Translations under genes and position numbers: made by a program | The notes under the pieces: model-generated | Seen by the model: only the letters and a program-made list of their open reading frames with translations | Told to the model about the DNA's origin: nothing | The model's database searches: none | Shown: piece by piece, positions 10,130-17,078 of the stretch | Layout of the letters: each line of letters opens with the position of its first letter | Position numbering within the stretch: the stretch's first letter is position 1 | NCBI GenBank assembly: GCA_011042035.1 | Contig: DQZA01000264.1 | Span: 1 to 28,999 of the forward strand | Length of the DNA stretch: 28,999 nt | Origin: Desulfobacteraceae bacterium | GTDB lineage: Bacteria; Desulfobacterota; DSM-4660; Desulfatiglandales; Desulfatiglandaceae | Direction of reading: 5' to 3'

Positions 10130-11353
10130 TTAGACGGTGCTGCGACCTGCCTTCTGTCTCACTGGGACCGGTGCGGTACTATCCCAAGACCTGCATTTAG
10201 GACATTGCCAATATAGCTCCTCTCCCTCTAGCCCACAATTGGAACACTGAAACCTTAGTGAGGGAAGATCAAGTTGGGAGATAAGTTCTTTGTATGCAGC
10301 AAGGGCCTCGGTATCCCGGCCGCTTTGAATCAGGATCTCTCCTTGGAACCTTTTAGCCTCCCATAAGCCGGGCTCTACTTCAAGGGCTTTTCCAACCTCT
10401 CTCAATGCCCCTTCAATATCCCCCTCAGCGAATAGAAATCTAGATAGGGCAAGATAAGTAAAAGCATCGCCGTTTTTGCTGGCCAATTCTTTTAAGAATT
10501 CCTCAACAGGTCTTATGTTTTTCATATTCACATAAACGCTCTCTAGCCTTCCATATGCCAAATATGTAAACCGGGGATCCACGCTTGCAATCTTCTTCCA
10601 CATAGAGACGGCCTTTTTATATTCCCCTCTTTCTGCATACAGGTCCCCAAGATGTAGATATGCGTCTACACATTCCTTGTTGGTAGAAATGGCCTTTTTA
10701 TACAAGGCCTTTGCCCTCGAATAATCTCCCAGTGCCTGGCTAGCCTTGCCCAACTCCACCAAATGGTGGGCCAGGATGTGGGAGTGATCCCCTTTGGTGT
10801 ACCTTGCTATGCGCTTGCGGGTTTCATAAGCCTTTTCCCACTCCTTCAACTCCTCATATATCCTCTCTATCTCCAGTAAGGTTCGTGTGTCAGATGGACT
10901 CTTTGTAAGGACCTCTAAAAAAGTATCTAATGCTCTGTTTATAAGACCGGCCTTTTTGTAATCAACTCCCAGATCAAACAAGGCCCGAACTCTCACTTCC
11001 TCATCTATATTTGGACGAAGTATAATACTTTGTCTTATTCTGATAGCTCTCTCGATATCCCCCTTTGAACGATAGAGGTTTCCCAAGGCTACATATGTCT
11101 CCACGGTATCGGAATCTATCTGAACAGATTTGGTGAATTCTTCTATGGCATGATCTTTATCGTCAGAGAGGATATACTGAATACCTTTGAAGAATGCCTC
11201 ATCTCTTCTTTTCTCCCTTAACTTCGGGCTCTTGCTTAGCCCATGTCTCCACCATAGCCCCGTAAAGAACCCAGCCACTCCTCCTAATAGCGACAAGACA
11301 ATCAGAGGCAGAAGATCCCAGTTCACTAAAGAATGCAAGAAGGTTTGCCACAT
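10130..11353 (-). CDS. lapB: LapB/YciM-like TPR protein with rubredoxin-type zinc knuckle
   Basis: In E. coli LapB is an inner-membrane TPR protein that delivers LpxC to the FtsH protease and so sets the rate of LPS synthesis. The 407 residues here comprise one N-terminal membrane anchor (about 13-33), a cytoplasmic array of about eight TPR-like repeats (for example DSDTVETYVALGNLYRSKGD and CVDAYLHLGDLYAERGEYKKA), and a C-terminal zinc-binding unit with CSNC (370/373) and CPKC (384/387). These are the LapB hallmarks, and lapA lies directly upstream. A strong GGAGGAGG precedes the ATG at 11353. The 125-base gap back to lapA holds no gene that I can see. Confidence 0.92.
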   Translation of the reverse strand: MWQTFLHSLVNWDLLPLIVLSLLGGVAGFFTGLWWRHGLSKSPKLREKRRDEAFFKGIQYILSDDKDHAIEEFTKSVQIDSDTVETYVALGNLYRSKGDIERAIRIRQSIILRPNIDEEVRVRALFDLGVDYKKAGLINRALDTFLEVLTKSPSDTRTLLEIERIYEELKEWEKAYETRKRIARYTKGDHSHILAHHLVELGKASQALGDYSRAKALYKKAISTNKECVDAYLHLGDLYAERGEYKKAVSMWKKIASVDPRFTYLAYGRLESVYVNMKNIRPVEEFLKELASKNGDAFTYLALSRFLFAEGDIEGALREVGKALEVEPGLWEAKRFQGEILIQSGRDTEALAAYKELISQLDLPSLRFQCSNCGLEGEELYWQCPKCRSWDSTAPVPVRQKAGRSTV

Positions 11354-11478
11354 GGACCGCCTCCTCCAAGCAAATGCATATGTAGGGGGGCAGGATCGGA
11401 AAAGAAGCTGAGACGTGTCGGCTTGATTCTGGGGATTACAACTTCCTTCATCTCCATCTCGTTATGTTTGCCTAAGGA

Positions 11479-11826
11479 TTATGCAGTTTCCGAGATCTCT
11501 GTGCTCTTCATCTCGTCCGAAGTTACGGGAAGATTACGGAGTGAGTTTAGCTCCTTATCCTTTTCCCGCAGCTCCCTAGTCAGATTTTTTATCTCGCGTT
11601 TGAGGCGAAATCGCTCGGCAATGCCAAACAGGGCGGTAAAAAATACACCTATTAAAAAGGCGATTATGGTAACAAGGTATAGGCTCATATCCGCTGTCTC
11701 GTGATTCCAAAAAACCAAATTCAGTCGAAATCTCACGGTATGGGACATGGGAGCATAATTCTGCACAGCAACGATAACCACAAACAGCAAGAAAAGGATT
11801 ATTCCTATGCCCTTAAGGTATCTCAT
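11479..11826 (-). CDS. lapA: LapA-family inner-membrane protein (DUF1049)
   Basis: This small 115-residue membrane protein has two hydrophobic segments (about 5-22 and 49-70) flanking a short NYAPMSHTVRFRLNLVFW loop. A cytoplasmic coiled coil rich in K, E and R follows (about 72-99; RLKREIKNLTRELREKDKEL). This is the LapA (lipopolysaccharide assembly protein A, DUF1049) pattern. In E. coli LapA pairs with LapB in control of LPS assembly, and the same pairing is seen here. GGAGGTGGAC sits immediately before the ATG, 12 bases after the HIT gene. Confidence 0.9.
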   Translation of the reverse strand: MRYLKGIGIILFLLFVVIVAVQNYAPMSHTVRFRLNLVFWNHETADMSLYLVTIIAFLIGVFFTALFGIAERFRLKREIKNLTRELREKDKELNSLRNLPVTSDEMKSTEISETA

Positions 11827-11838
11827 TGTCCACCTCCT

Positions 11839-12330
11839 CTAGCTATCAAGACTCTGAAATCTCTTCAAAAGCTTCTTGTATGTTTGCTTCAGATGTTCGG
11901 GAATCACCCTTACTTCTCCAAGCACTGTCATGTAATTGGTATCTCCGTTCCATCTCGGTACGATGTGAAAATGCATGTGCTCCTCCACACCCGCACCAGC
12001 AACTCTTCCAAGATTGAGCCCCACATTGAAACCCTCTGGCCTCATTTCTCTCTTAATCACGTCTATCCAACGCCGAACAGTCAACATAAGATCCAATATT
12101 TCTTCTGGACCAAGCTGATCCAGTGAGGCCACATGCCTCACAGGAGCCACTAGCAAGTGTCCGTTATTGTAAGGGTACCTGTTCATCATTACCATGGTTT
12201 TCTCACCGACGTGGAGTATAAGGCGATCCTCATCCTGAGTCCTGTCTTTTCCTGGACAGAAAATGCATCCCTGATCCTTATTTGTTGAAAGTATGTATTC
12301 CATCCTCCAAGGAGCCCAAAGGACATCCAT
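11839..12330 (-). CDS. HIT-family nucleotide hydrolase/transferase (AP4A phosphorylase type)
   Basis: HIT proteins act on nucleoside phosphates through a histidine triad. The 163-residue product carries the triad HMHFHIV (His118, His120, His122) in the context GFNVGLNLGRVAGAGVEEHM. It also has a probable zinc site made of CIFC (Cys22, Cys25) and His66/His118. The NGHLLVAP core, the LWAPWRMEYI start and the VPRWNGDTN tail are, from memory, closest to the Rv2613c-type AP4A phosphorylases, rather than to the shorter HinT group. It lies between the phosphoesterase gene (10-base gap) and lapA (12-base gap). The exact substrate is inferred from family resemblance only. Confidence 0.9.
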   Translation of the reverse strand: MDVLWAPWRMEYILSTNKDQGCIFCPGKDRTQDEDRLILHVGEKTMVMMNRYPYNNGHLLVAPVRHVASLDQLGPEEILDLMLTVRRWIDVIKREMRPEGFNVGLNLGRVAGAGVEEHMHFHIVPRWNGDTNYMTVLGEVRVIPEHLKQTYKKLLKRFQSLDS

Positions 12331-12340
12331 TTTTTTCTCC

Positions 12341-12823
12341 TTAAAGCCTGATTATTTTTCCTTGCACAGTATCACTGATCTCGAGAACTCCAACAGAATT
12401 AAAGCCCGCCGAGGGATACCCGGTTGCCGTCCCTGGATTAAAAAGCAAAACGCCTTCCTTGGCTTCATTGGCAGGGTGATGAGAATGACCGTATACTATT
12501 ACATCGGCATTCTGGATCTCATTGAGAACTCTCTGTTCAAGGCCCGCCGATGGTCCCCACCCGTGTATTATACCTATGGTAAATTCTTCAATCTCAAGGA
12601 TTTCTTTTGAAGGCAACCTTTTTCTCAGCTCGAATGGATCCATATTTCCACACACTGCCTTGAGGGGTTTTTGGGAGAGAAAATCGATAACCTCTTCGCA
12701 AACAATGTCCCCGGCGTGGATAACTAGATCTTTGTCCGCCAAAAATTCCTCGTAAAGCCGCTTGAACTGCTTTGTAACCTGCCGAAGATGAGTATCAGAA
12801 ATCACCCCTATCCGAAAGGCCAT
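12341..12823 (-). CDS. YfcE/MJ0936-family metallophosphoesterase
   Basis: The 160-residue protein is a calcineurin-like phosphoesterase of the small YfcE/MJ0936 type. Family members cleave phosphodiesters with two metal ions. Metal-ligand motifs run in the expected order: ISDTHLR (Asp10, His12), HAGDI (Asp39), CGNMD (Asn60), IIHGWG (His87) and YGHSHHP (His113, His115). I chose the ATG at 12823 because GAGGGG lies ten bases before it and the predicted promoter (12861-12889) would start transcription near 12854. An in-frame ATG at 12877 would lie upstream of that start and has no ribosome-binding site. It is the first gene of the run ending in the amidase. The physiological substrate is unknown. 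Confidence 0.92.
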   Translation of the reverse strand: MAFRIGVISDTHLRQVTKQFKRLYEEFLADKDLVIHAGDIVCEEVIDFLSQKPLKAVCGNMDPFELRKRLPSKEILEIEEFTIGIIHGWGPSAGLEQRVLNEIQNADVIVYGHSHHPANEAKEGVLLFNPGTATGYPSAGFNSVGVLEISDTVQGKIIRL

Positions 12824-12860
12824 CAGACGTTTCCCCTCTGCAAAGAAATGTTGGGGTAGG

Positions 12861-12889
12861 AGTATAAACAGGCTCATTCAAAAAGACAA
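12861..12889 (-). promoter_or_regulatory. Promoter for the phosphoesterase-HIT-lapAB-mutS-amidase run
   Basis: On the minus strand TTGTCT (12884-12889), a 17-base spacer and TATACT (12861-12866) make a good sigma70-type promoter. Transcription should begin near 12854, giving a leader of about 31 bases before the phosphoesterase ATG at 12823. Confidence 0.65.
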
Positions 12890-13073
12890 GGGCTATTATG
12901 GGTGAAAAATGAAAACCGTTGACACATAAGGAATATTTTTGTATTTCAACAACATAACCCAAGGTGACTAGGTAAAAAGGCTCAAGGCATTTAGGTTTAA
13001 ATGATAAGGGAAGATCCACCTCGATCGATAGTCATGGGAGATTCGGAAATACCACTTAATGGAAAATTTTCAC

Positions 13074-13079
13074 TATAAT
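13074..13079 (+). promoter_or_regulatory. Possible -10 element for fmdB
   Basis: A perfect TATAAT lies about 73 bases upstream of the fmdB start. No recognisable -35 lies 16-18 bases before it, and there is no extended -10 TG. It would need an activator or be fortuitous. Confidence 0.3.
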
Positions 13080-13151
13080 CTTAGCTTGTGATCATACTAA
13101 TTGTGGTGCGAGGAATAGCGCCGTGAATCTTGAGAGTTTAGGGGATGAGCT

Positions 13152-13649
13152 ATGCCAATCTATGAATTCTATTGCTCGGATTGCAACAGAATATTCAATT
13201 TTTACTCCAAGACAGTGAACACAGAAAAAAGACCTCTCTGCCCCAAGTGTGGAAAAGTAAAATTGGAAAGATGGATGTCAGTGTTTACCACAGTCCGGAA
13301 TAAGGGTGACTCAGAAGCAGACGAAGATATGGCTATCCCAGATATGGACGAGAGCAAAATGGAAAAGGCCATGGATCTATTGGCCAGAGAGGCAGAACAT
13401 ATTGATGAAGAGGATCCGAGACAAGCTGCTAATCTCATGAGAAAATTGACTGATATGACAGGCCTTAAGCTCGGCCCTGGTATGGAAGAGGCCCTCAGAA
13501 GAATGGAGGCAGGTGAAGACCCTGAACAAATAGAGGAAGAAATGGGAGATCTCTTGGAGGAAGAAGATCCTTTTCAGTTTCAAGACAAAAAGGGGTCCAA
13601 GCCTAAGACCCGAACCCCTTCTAGGGACGACAAGCTCTATGAACTCTGA
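13152..13649 (+). CDS. FmdB-family zinc-ribbon protein with long acidic tail
   Basis: The first 45 or so residues are the FmdB/CxxC_CxxC zinc ribbon: MPIYEFYCSDCNRIF with Cys8/Cys11 and a second pair CPKC at Cys30/Cys33. The remaining 120 residues are very acidic and probably helical (DESKMEKAMDLLAREAEHI, GMEEALRRMEAGEDPEQIEE), ending in a basic KGSKPKTRTPSRDDKLYEL tail. The family is named after a putative regulator beside the formamidase gene of Methylophilus, but its biochemical role is not settled. AGGGGATG lies just before the ATG. At 165 residues it is about twice the length of the minimal FmdB proteins. It is transcribed alone; a UPF0280 gene converges from the other strand. Confidence 0.88.
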   Translation: MPIYEFYCSDCNRIFNFYSKTVNTEKRPLCPKCGKVKLERWMSVFTTVRNKGDSEADEDMAIPDMDESKMEKAMDLLAREAEHIDEEDPRQAANLMRKLTDMTGLKLGPGMEEALRRMEAGEDPEQIEEEMGDLLEEEDPFQFQDKKGSKPKTRTPSRDDKLYEL

Positions 13650-13697
13650 TTAAAAGCCAATAAAATCTCGGGCCATTTTCCTATTATAATTGTATCC

Positions 13698-14411
13698 TCA
13701 AAGCTTTATTAGCTTTACATTACCCCAGCATCCCATGGTGTTGCCCACTATGACGACCACTCCGATTATTCCTTCAAATCTAGCTACAATTTCATTAAGG
13801 AGGTTTAAGTCTCTGGGTGTATTCATTATGTTGCAGATGGCTGTGGCAGCGCCGTCTGCATAGCAGGCAGATTTGGCCAACACGGTTACAAGGTCTGCTG
13901 ATCCTTCACTATAGGAATGGCCGATAGTGGCAGACGAGGAGCAGATCCCAAGGGGCATCAAACTTGTCTCTATCTTCAGTCCTAATCCACTTAGATCGCT
14001 TTTTTGGGGAAGTAGGCCGACAATTAGCGGTCTTTTTGTATTTGCATATATGTCCCCGCCGTTTTCAACCACCACTTCATCTGACCACCTCAATAACCCC
14101 TCTCCCACCTTTTCAGCAATGGCTCCGGCGATGCATGCCATTGGGCCTACGCCGAGCTTCTGTGCGGCCTTGATCATCTCCGTCACAAGCGGGGGTGCAA
14201 ATGGATCTTCTTGCCATGGAAGTAATGTGGACCTGAAGCGGGGATGCCGCAAAATATAGCTCTCCAAGTGCGCTCTCATCTCAAAAACCAGGTCCCTGGC
14301 CTCATTGGTTAAATCCCTTTTGGCACTAATCCATAAATCTGTCTGCTTTATTGTTACCTCAAAGGAGACCAGACCTTTTGGATTCGAAATTTTTCTGTAA
14401 CTTCTCTCCAT
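13698..14411 (-). CDS. UPF0280 family protein (ApbE-like fold)
   Basis: The 237-residue product matches the UPF0280 family, an uncharacterised group related to the ApbE FMN-transferase superfamily. Recognisable blocks are PFAPPLVTEMIKAAQKLGVG, PMACIAGAIAEKVGEGLLR, the VENGGDIY motif shared with ApbE-like proteins, and SSSATIGHSYSEGSADLV with a final CYADGAATA. No signal peptide or membrane segment is visible, so it is cytoplasmic. AGGATGGG lies directly before the ATG. It is convergent with fmdB and divergent from the radical SAM gene (135-base gap). Flavin transfer should not be assumed, because UPF0280 members have no established activity that I can name. Confidence 0.9.
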   Translation of the reverse strand: MERSYRKISNPKGLVSFEVTIKQTDLWISAKRDLTNEARDLVFEMRAHLESYILRHPRFRSTLLPWQEDPFAPPLVTEMIKAAQKLGVGPMACIAGAIAEKVGEGLLRWSDEVVVENGGDIYANTKRPLIVGLLPQKSDLSGLGLKIETSLMPLGICSSSATIGHSYSEGSADLVTVLAKSACYADGAATAICNIMNTPRDLNLLNEIVARFEGIIGVVVIVGNTMGCWGNVKLIKL

Positions 14412-14477
14412 CCCATCCTGCCACTCATATTCTCAAAAAGTTAAGAAGAAAATTCTTGCTTCAAAATCAAATCTTGG

Positions 14478-14486
14478 TGCTATAAT
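14478..14486 (+). promoter_or_regulatory. Extended -10 promoter for the radical SAM gene
   Basis: TGC-TATAAT (14478-14486) is a consensus extended -10. A weak TTGCTT (14456-14461) lies 19 bases upstream. The transcript would start near 14493 and run directly into the inverted repeat at 14499-14528. Confidence 0.55.
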
Positions 14487-14498
14487 AGCATAAGTTTG

Positions 14499-14528
14499 TG
14501 CCTGAAGCATTCTTAGTCATTTCAGGCA
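14499..14528 (+). promoter_or_regulatory. Perfect inverted repeat in the radical SAM gene leader
   Basis: TGCCTGAA (14499-14506) and its exact complement TTCAGGCA (14521-14528) are separated by 14 bases, so the half-site centres lie 22 bases apart, about two helical turns. It begins about six bases after the predicted transcription start. It could be a repressor operator or an RNA hairpin just before the GAGGT ribosome-binding site. No U-tract follows, so it is not a terminator. Confidence 0.5.
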
Positions 14529-14546
14529 TTATGAGGTCTGTGTGCA

Positions 14547-15479
14547 ATGGGTCTGGGAAAAAACAAATGGGCGGTACTTGACTACATCAGAATCGGGTTA
14601 TTTGGTCCTCCTCCTAACACCATAGGAGGCATTGACGTAACCTACCGTTGCAACCTCACCTGTAAGCACTGTTACTTCCACAAGCAACAATACTATGAAG
14701 AGCTTTCCCTGGAGCAATGGACGGAAAAATTTGATCTGCTTCAGCAAAACGGATTCCCATTTATGATATGCGGATGGCTAGGCGGCGAACCTTTGCTTCG
14801 CAAGCGACTGATTGAAATAGGGAAAAGATACTTCAAAACCAACGTGATATTTACAAACGGCACAGTTTCTCTGCCTGATTGGCCAGACGTCTCTTTTTCT
14901 GTTTCGGTGCACGGCACAGAAGAGTTTTATTATCGCATGACTGGCGCGCCTGAAGGATCGTATGAAAAGATCAAACAGAATGTTAACCGCCCCGGTCTTG
15001 ACGTGGTTATTTCTTGCTGTATCACCAGAATCAACCATACCTGCATTGAGGAGATGTTGGATGAATGGCACAACACCCATGTCAAGGGTATAGCCTTTGA
15101 ATTCTATACCCCAATGAAGGGTGAGGGTAAGGAACTATGGCTTGATTGGGAAGAAAGAGACAGAATAATTGACCAGATCACCTCCCTTCGTAAGACCTAT
15201 GGTGATCTCATTTGGTTTTCAGATAGAGCCTATAGATTGATGCGATCTGATATGGCCCCCTCCATAACGAACAATTGCCCTTTCAGAAAAATAGGCTTTG
15301 CGTGGGACCCCATGGGAAGGCCAAAGAATCCATGTCAGCTTGGCCCATTGGCAGACTGCTCGCGCTGCGGCTGCATCCTCCCGTTTTATTCTGCTATTCT
15401 CACCAATAAGCGACTATTGATTGGCGAGTTTTACGGTGGAGTGCTATACAGAATCAAAAGGGGGTGGTCTATGAAGTGA
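14547..15479 (+). CDS. Radical SAM protein with C-terminal cysteine cluster
   Basis: The 310-residue protein carries the radical SAM CxxxCxxC motif as Cys35-x3-Cys39-x2-Cys42 (CNLTCKHCYFH), which binds a 4Fe-4S cluster and SAM. The usual LGGEPLL motif follows at 78-84. Near the C-terminus is a second set, Cys244-x18-Cys263-x7-Cys271-x2-Cys274-x-Cys276, with the signature DPMGRPKNPC and CSRCGC. This looks like a SPASM/twitch-style auxiliary cluster site. The substrate is unknown. GAGGT lies ten bases before the ATG at 14547. It diverges from the UPF0280 gene and ends four bases before the guaA stop on the other strand. No precursor peptide gene is visible next to it. Confidence 0.9.
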   Translation: MGLGKNKWAVLDYIRIGLFGPPPNTIGGIDVTYRCNLTCKHCYFHKQQYYEELSLEQWTEKFDLLQQNGFPFMICGWLGGEPLLRKRLIEIGKRYFKTNVIFTNGTVSLPDWPDVSFSVSVHGTEEFYYRMTGAPEGSYEKIKQNVNRPGLDVVISCCITRINHTCIEEMLDEWHNTHVKGIAFEFYTPMKGEGKELWLDWEERDRIIDQITSLRKTYGDLIWFSDRAYRLMRSDMAPSITNNCPFRKIGFAWDPMGRPKNPCQLGPLADCSRCGCILPFYSAILTNKRLLIGEFYGGVLYRIKRGWSMK

Positions 15480-15483
15480 GCCA

Positions 15484-17040
15484 CTATTCCCATTCGATGG
15501 TACTGGGTGGCTTGGAGGATATATCGTAGACTACCCTATTAACACCTTTGACACTGTTTATTATCCGATTGGAAATCCGGGCCAAAACATCGTAAGGCAC
15601 CTTCGTCCAATCCGCTGTCATGGCATCAAGGCTGTCCACTATCCTCACAGCAATAACATTCTCATAGGTACGCTCATCGCCCATCACCCCAACGGTCTTT
15701 ACGGGTAACAATACGGCAAAGGCCTGCCATACCTTTTCATATAACCCTGCTCCCCTAATTTCGTCGACCACGATCACATCAGCGGCCCTCAACACCTCAA
15801 GTCTGTCGCGAGTCACTTCACCTAATATCCTCACAGCAAGCCCTGGACCGGGAAACGGCTGCCTCATCACAAGCTCATTGGGCAGTCCCAATTCCCTCCC
15901 CACCTGCCGCACTTCATCCTTAAACAGCTCCCGCAGTGGCTCTACCAATTTCAGCTTCATCACAGAAGGCAAACCTCCAACATTGTGATGGCTTTTTATG
16001 GTGGCAGATGGCCCCTTAAATGATACACTTTCAATCACGTCCGGATAAAGTGTCCCTTGAGCAAGGTATGTGACCTTACCCAGTTCCTTTGCCTTTTTCT
16101 CAAATACCCGAATAAACTCACGCCCAATTATTTTTCGCTTTTTCTCTGGATCCGTTACCCCCTTGAGTTGATCCAAAAAATGTTCTGATGCGTCCACAAG
16201 ATGGAGGTCAATTCCATATCGTTTCCCAAACAGTTCCATCACCTCTTTGGTCTCGCCACGCCGCAGCAGCCCATTGTCAACAAAGATACAAGAAAGCTGT
16301 TTATCAACCGCCTTGTGAAGAAGCACGGCCGTCACAGACGAATCAACACCTCCAGAGATCCCACATATTACACGCTCATTCCCTATCTCTTCTCGAAGAT
16401 TACGGATTGTACGTCGGACAAACGAGGCCATAGTCCATGAAGGTTCGCAGCCGCATATCTCAAATAAGAAATTACTCAGAATCTTGGCCCCATTAGGTGT
16501 ATGGGCGACCTCAGGGTGGAATTGAACGCCATAAAGCCTTTTCTTTCGGTCAGCCATGGCGGCTACTGGGCTATTCTTACTCCTAGCCAATACACTGAAG
16601 CCCGGCGGCATCTTTTCTATGCGGTCACCATGGCTCATCCAGACCACCTCTCCGTCCTCCTGGCCTAAGCCGTGAAAAAGGCCTTGGTCGTCAAGGATTT
16701 CTATAATTGCATGGCCATATTCCCGCTCTCGAGCCTGACCTACCACCCCACCGAGAACGTGGGTCATGTACTGCATACCATAGCAGATCCCCAATACAGG
16801 TATACTCAACTGCAGAATCCTTGGGTCAGACAAAGGAGCATCCTTATCATATATGCTAAGGGGTCCACCAGAAAGCACTATTCCTTTTGGTAAAAAGGCC
16901 TCCATGTCGTCCAGGCTCATATTGTATGGATGTATTTCGCAATATACATGCGCCTCTCTTATTCTTCTCGCAATCAATTGTGTGTACTGAGACCCAAAAT
17001 CCAGAATCAGGATTTTGTGTTTGTATAGACTTGCGGTCAT
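15484..17040 (-). CDS. guaA: GMP synthase (glutamine-hydrolysing)
   Basis: GuaA converts XMP to GMP using ATP and glutamine, the last step of guanine nucleotide synthesis. The 518 residues contain the class I glutamine amidotransferase domain (nucleophile Cys86 in GICYGMQ; His175/Glu177 in FHPEV). An ATP-pyrophosphatase domain follows, with the P-loop SGGVDSS at 229-235. The C-terminal dimerisation domain has the canonical PPSTIEWE end. Length matches the family (E. coli 525). It follows guaB by 38 bases, so the two-step IMP-to-GMP pathway is encoded in one unit. Confidence 0.98.
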   Translation of the reverse strand: MTASLYKHKILILDFGSQYTQLIARRIREAHVYCEIHPYNMSLDDMEAFLPKGIVLSGGPLSIYDKDAPLSDPRILQLSIPVLGICYGMQYMTHVLGGVVGQAREREYGHAIIEILDDQGLFHGLGQEDGEVVWMSHGDRIEKMPPGFSVLARSKNSPVAAMADRKKRLYGVQFHPEVAHTPNGAKILSNFLFEICGCEPSWTMASFVRRTIRNLREEIGNERVICGISGGVDSSVTAVLLHKAVDKQLSCIFVDNGLLRRGETKEVMELFGKRYGIDLHLVDASEHFLDQLKGVTDPEKKRKIIGREFIRVFEKKAKELGKVTYLAQGTLYPDVIESVSFKGPSATIKSHHNVGGLPSVMKLKLVEPLRELFKDEVRQVGRELGLPNELVMRQPFPGPGLAVRILGEVTRDRLEVLRAADVIVVDEIRGAGLYEKVWQAFAVLLPVKTVGVMGDERTYENVIAVRIVDSLDAMTADWTKVPYDVLARISNRIINSVKGVNRVVYDISSKPPSTIEWE

Positions 17041-17078
17041 TTCGGTTTCACTCCCTCAGGATGTTTCTCAGTGATCAG

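Larger units (their letters stand above)
12824..13151. other. Divergent intergenic region between the phosphoesterase operon and fmdB
   Basis: These 328 bases hold no credible gene. They contain the minus-strand promoter at 12861-12889. On the plus strand there is a TTGACA at 12919-12924 with only a weak -10 (TATTTC at 12942) and a perfect TATAAT at 13074-13079 lacking a clear -35. I see no terminator or sizeable hairpin. An open minus-strand frame over 12795-13019 has no family resemblance and overlaps the promoter. Confidence 0.6.

Noticed and set aside
12824..12877. Longer N-terminus (ATG at 12877) for the phosphoesterase
   Set aside because: It would start upstream of the predicted transcription start, has no ribosome-binding site, and adds residues not found in the family.
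12795..13019. Minus-strand 74-codon frame in the intergenic region
   Set aside because: Overlaps the promoter and the phosphoesterase start; no recognisable sequence.
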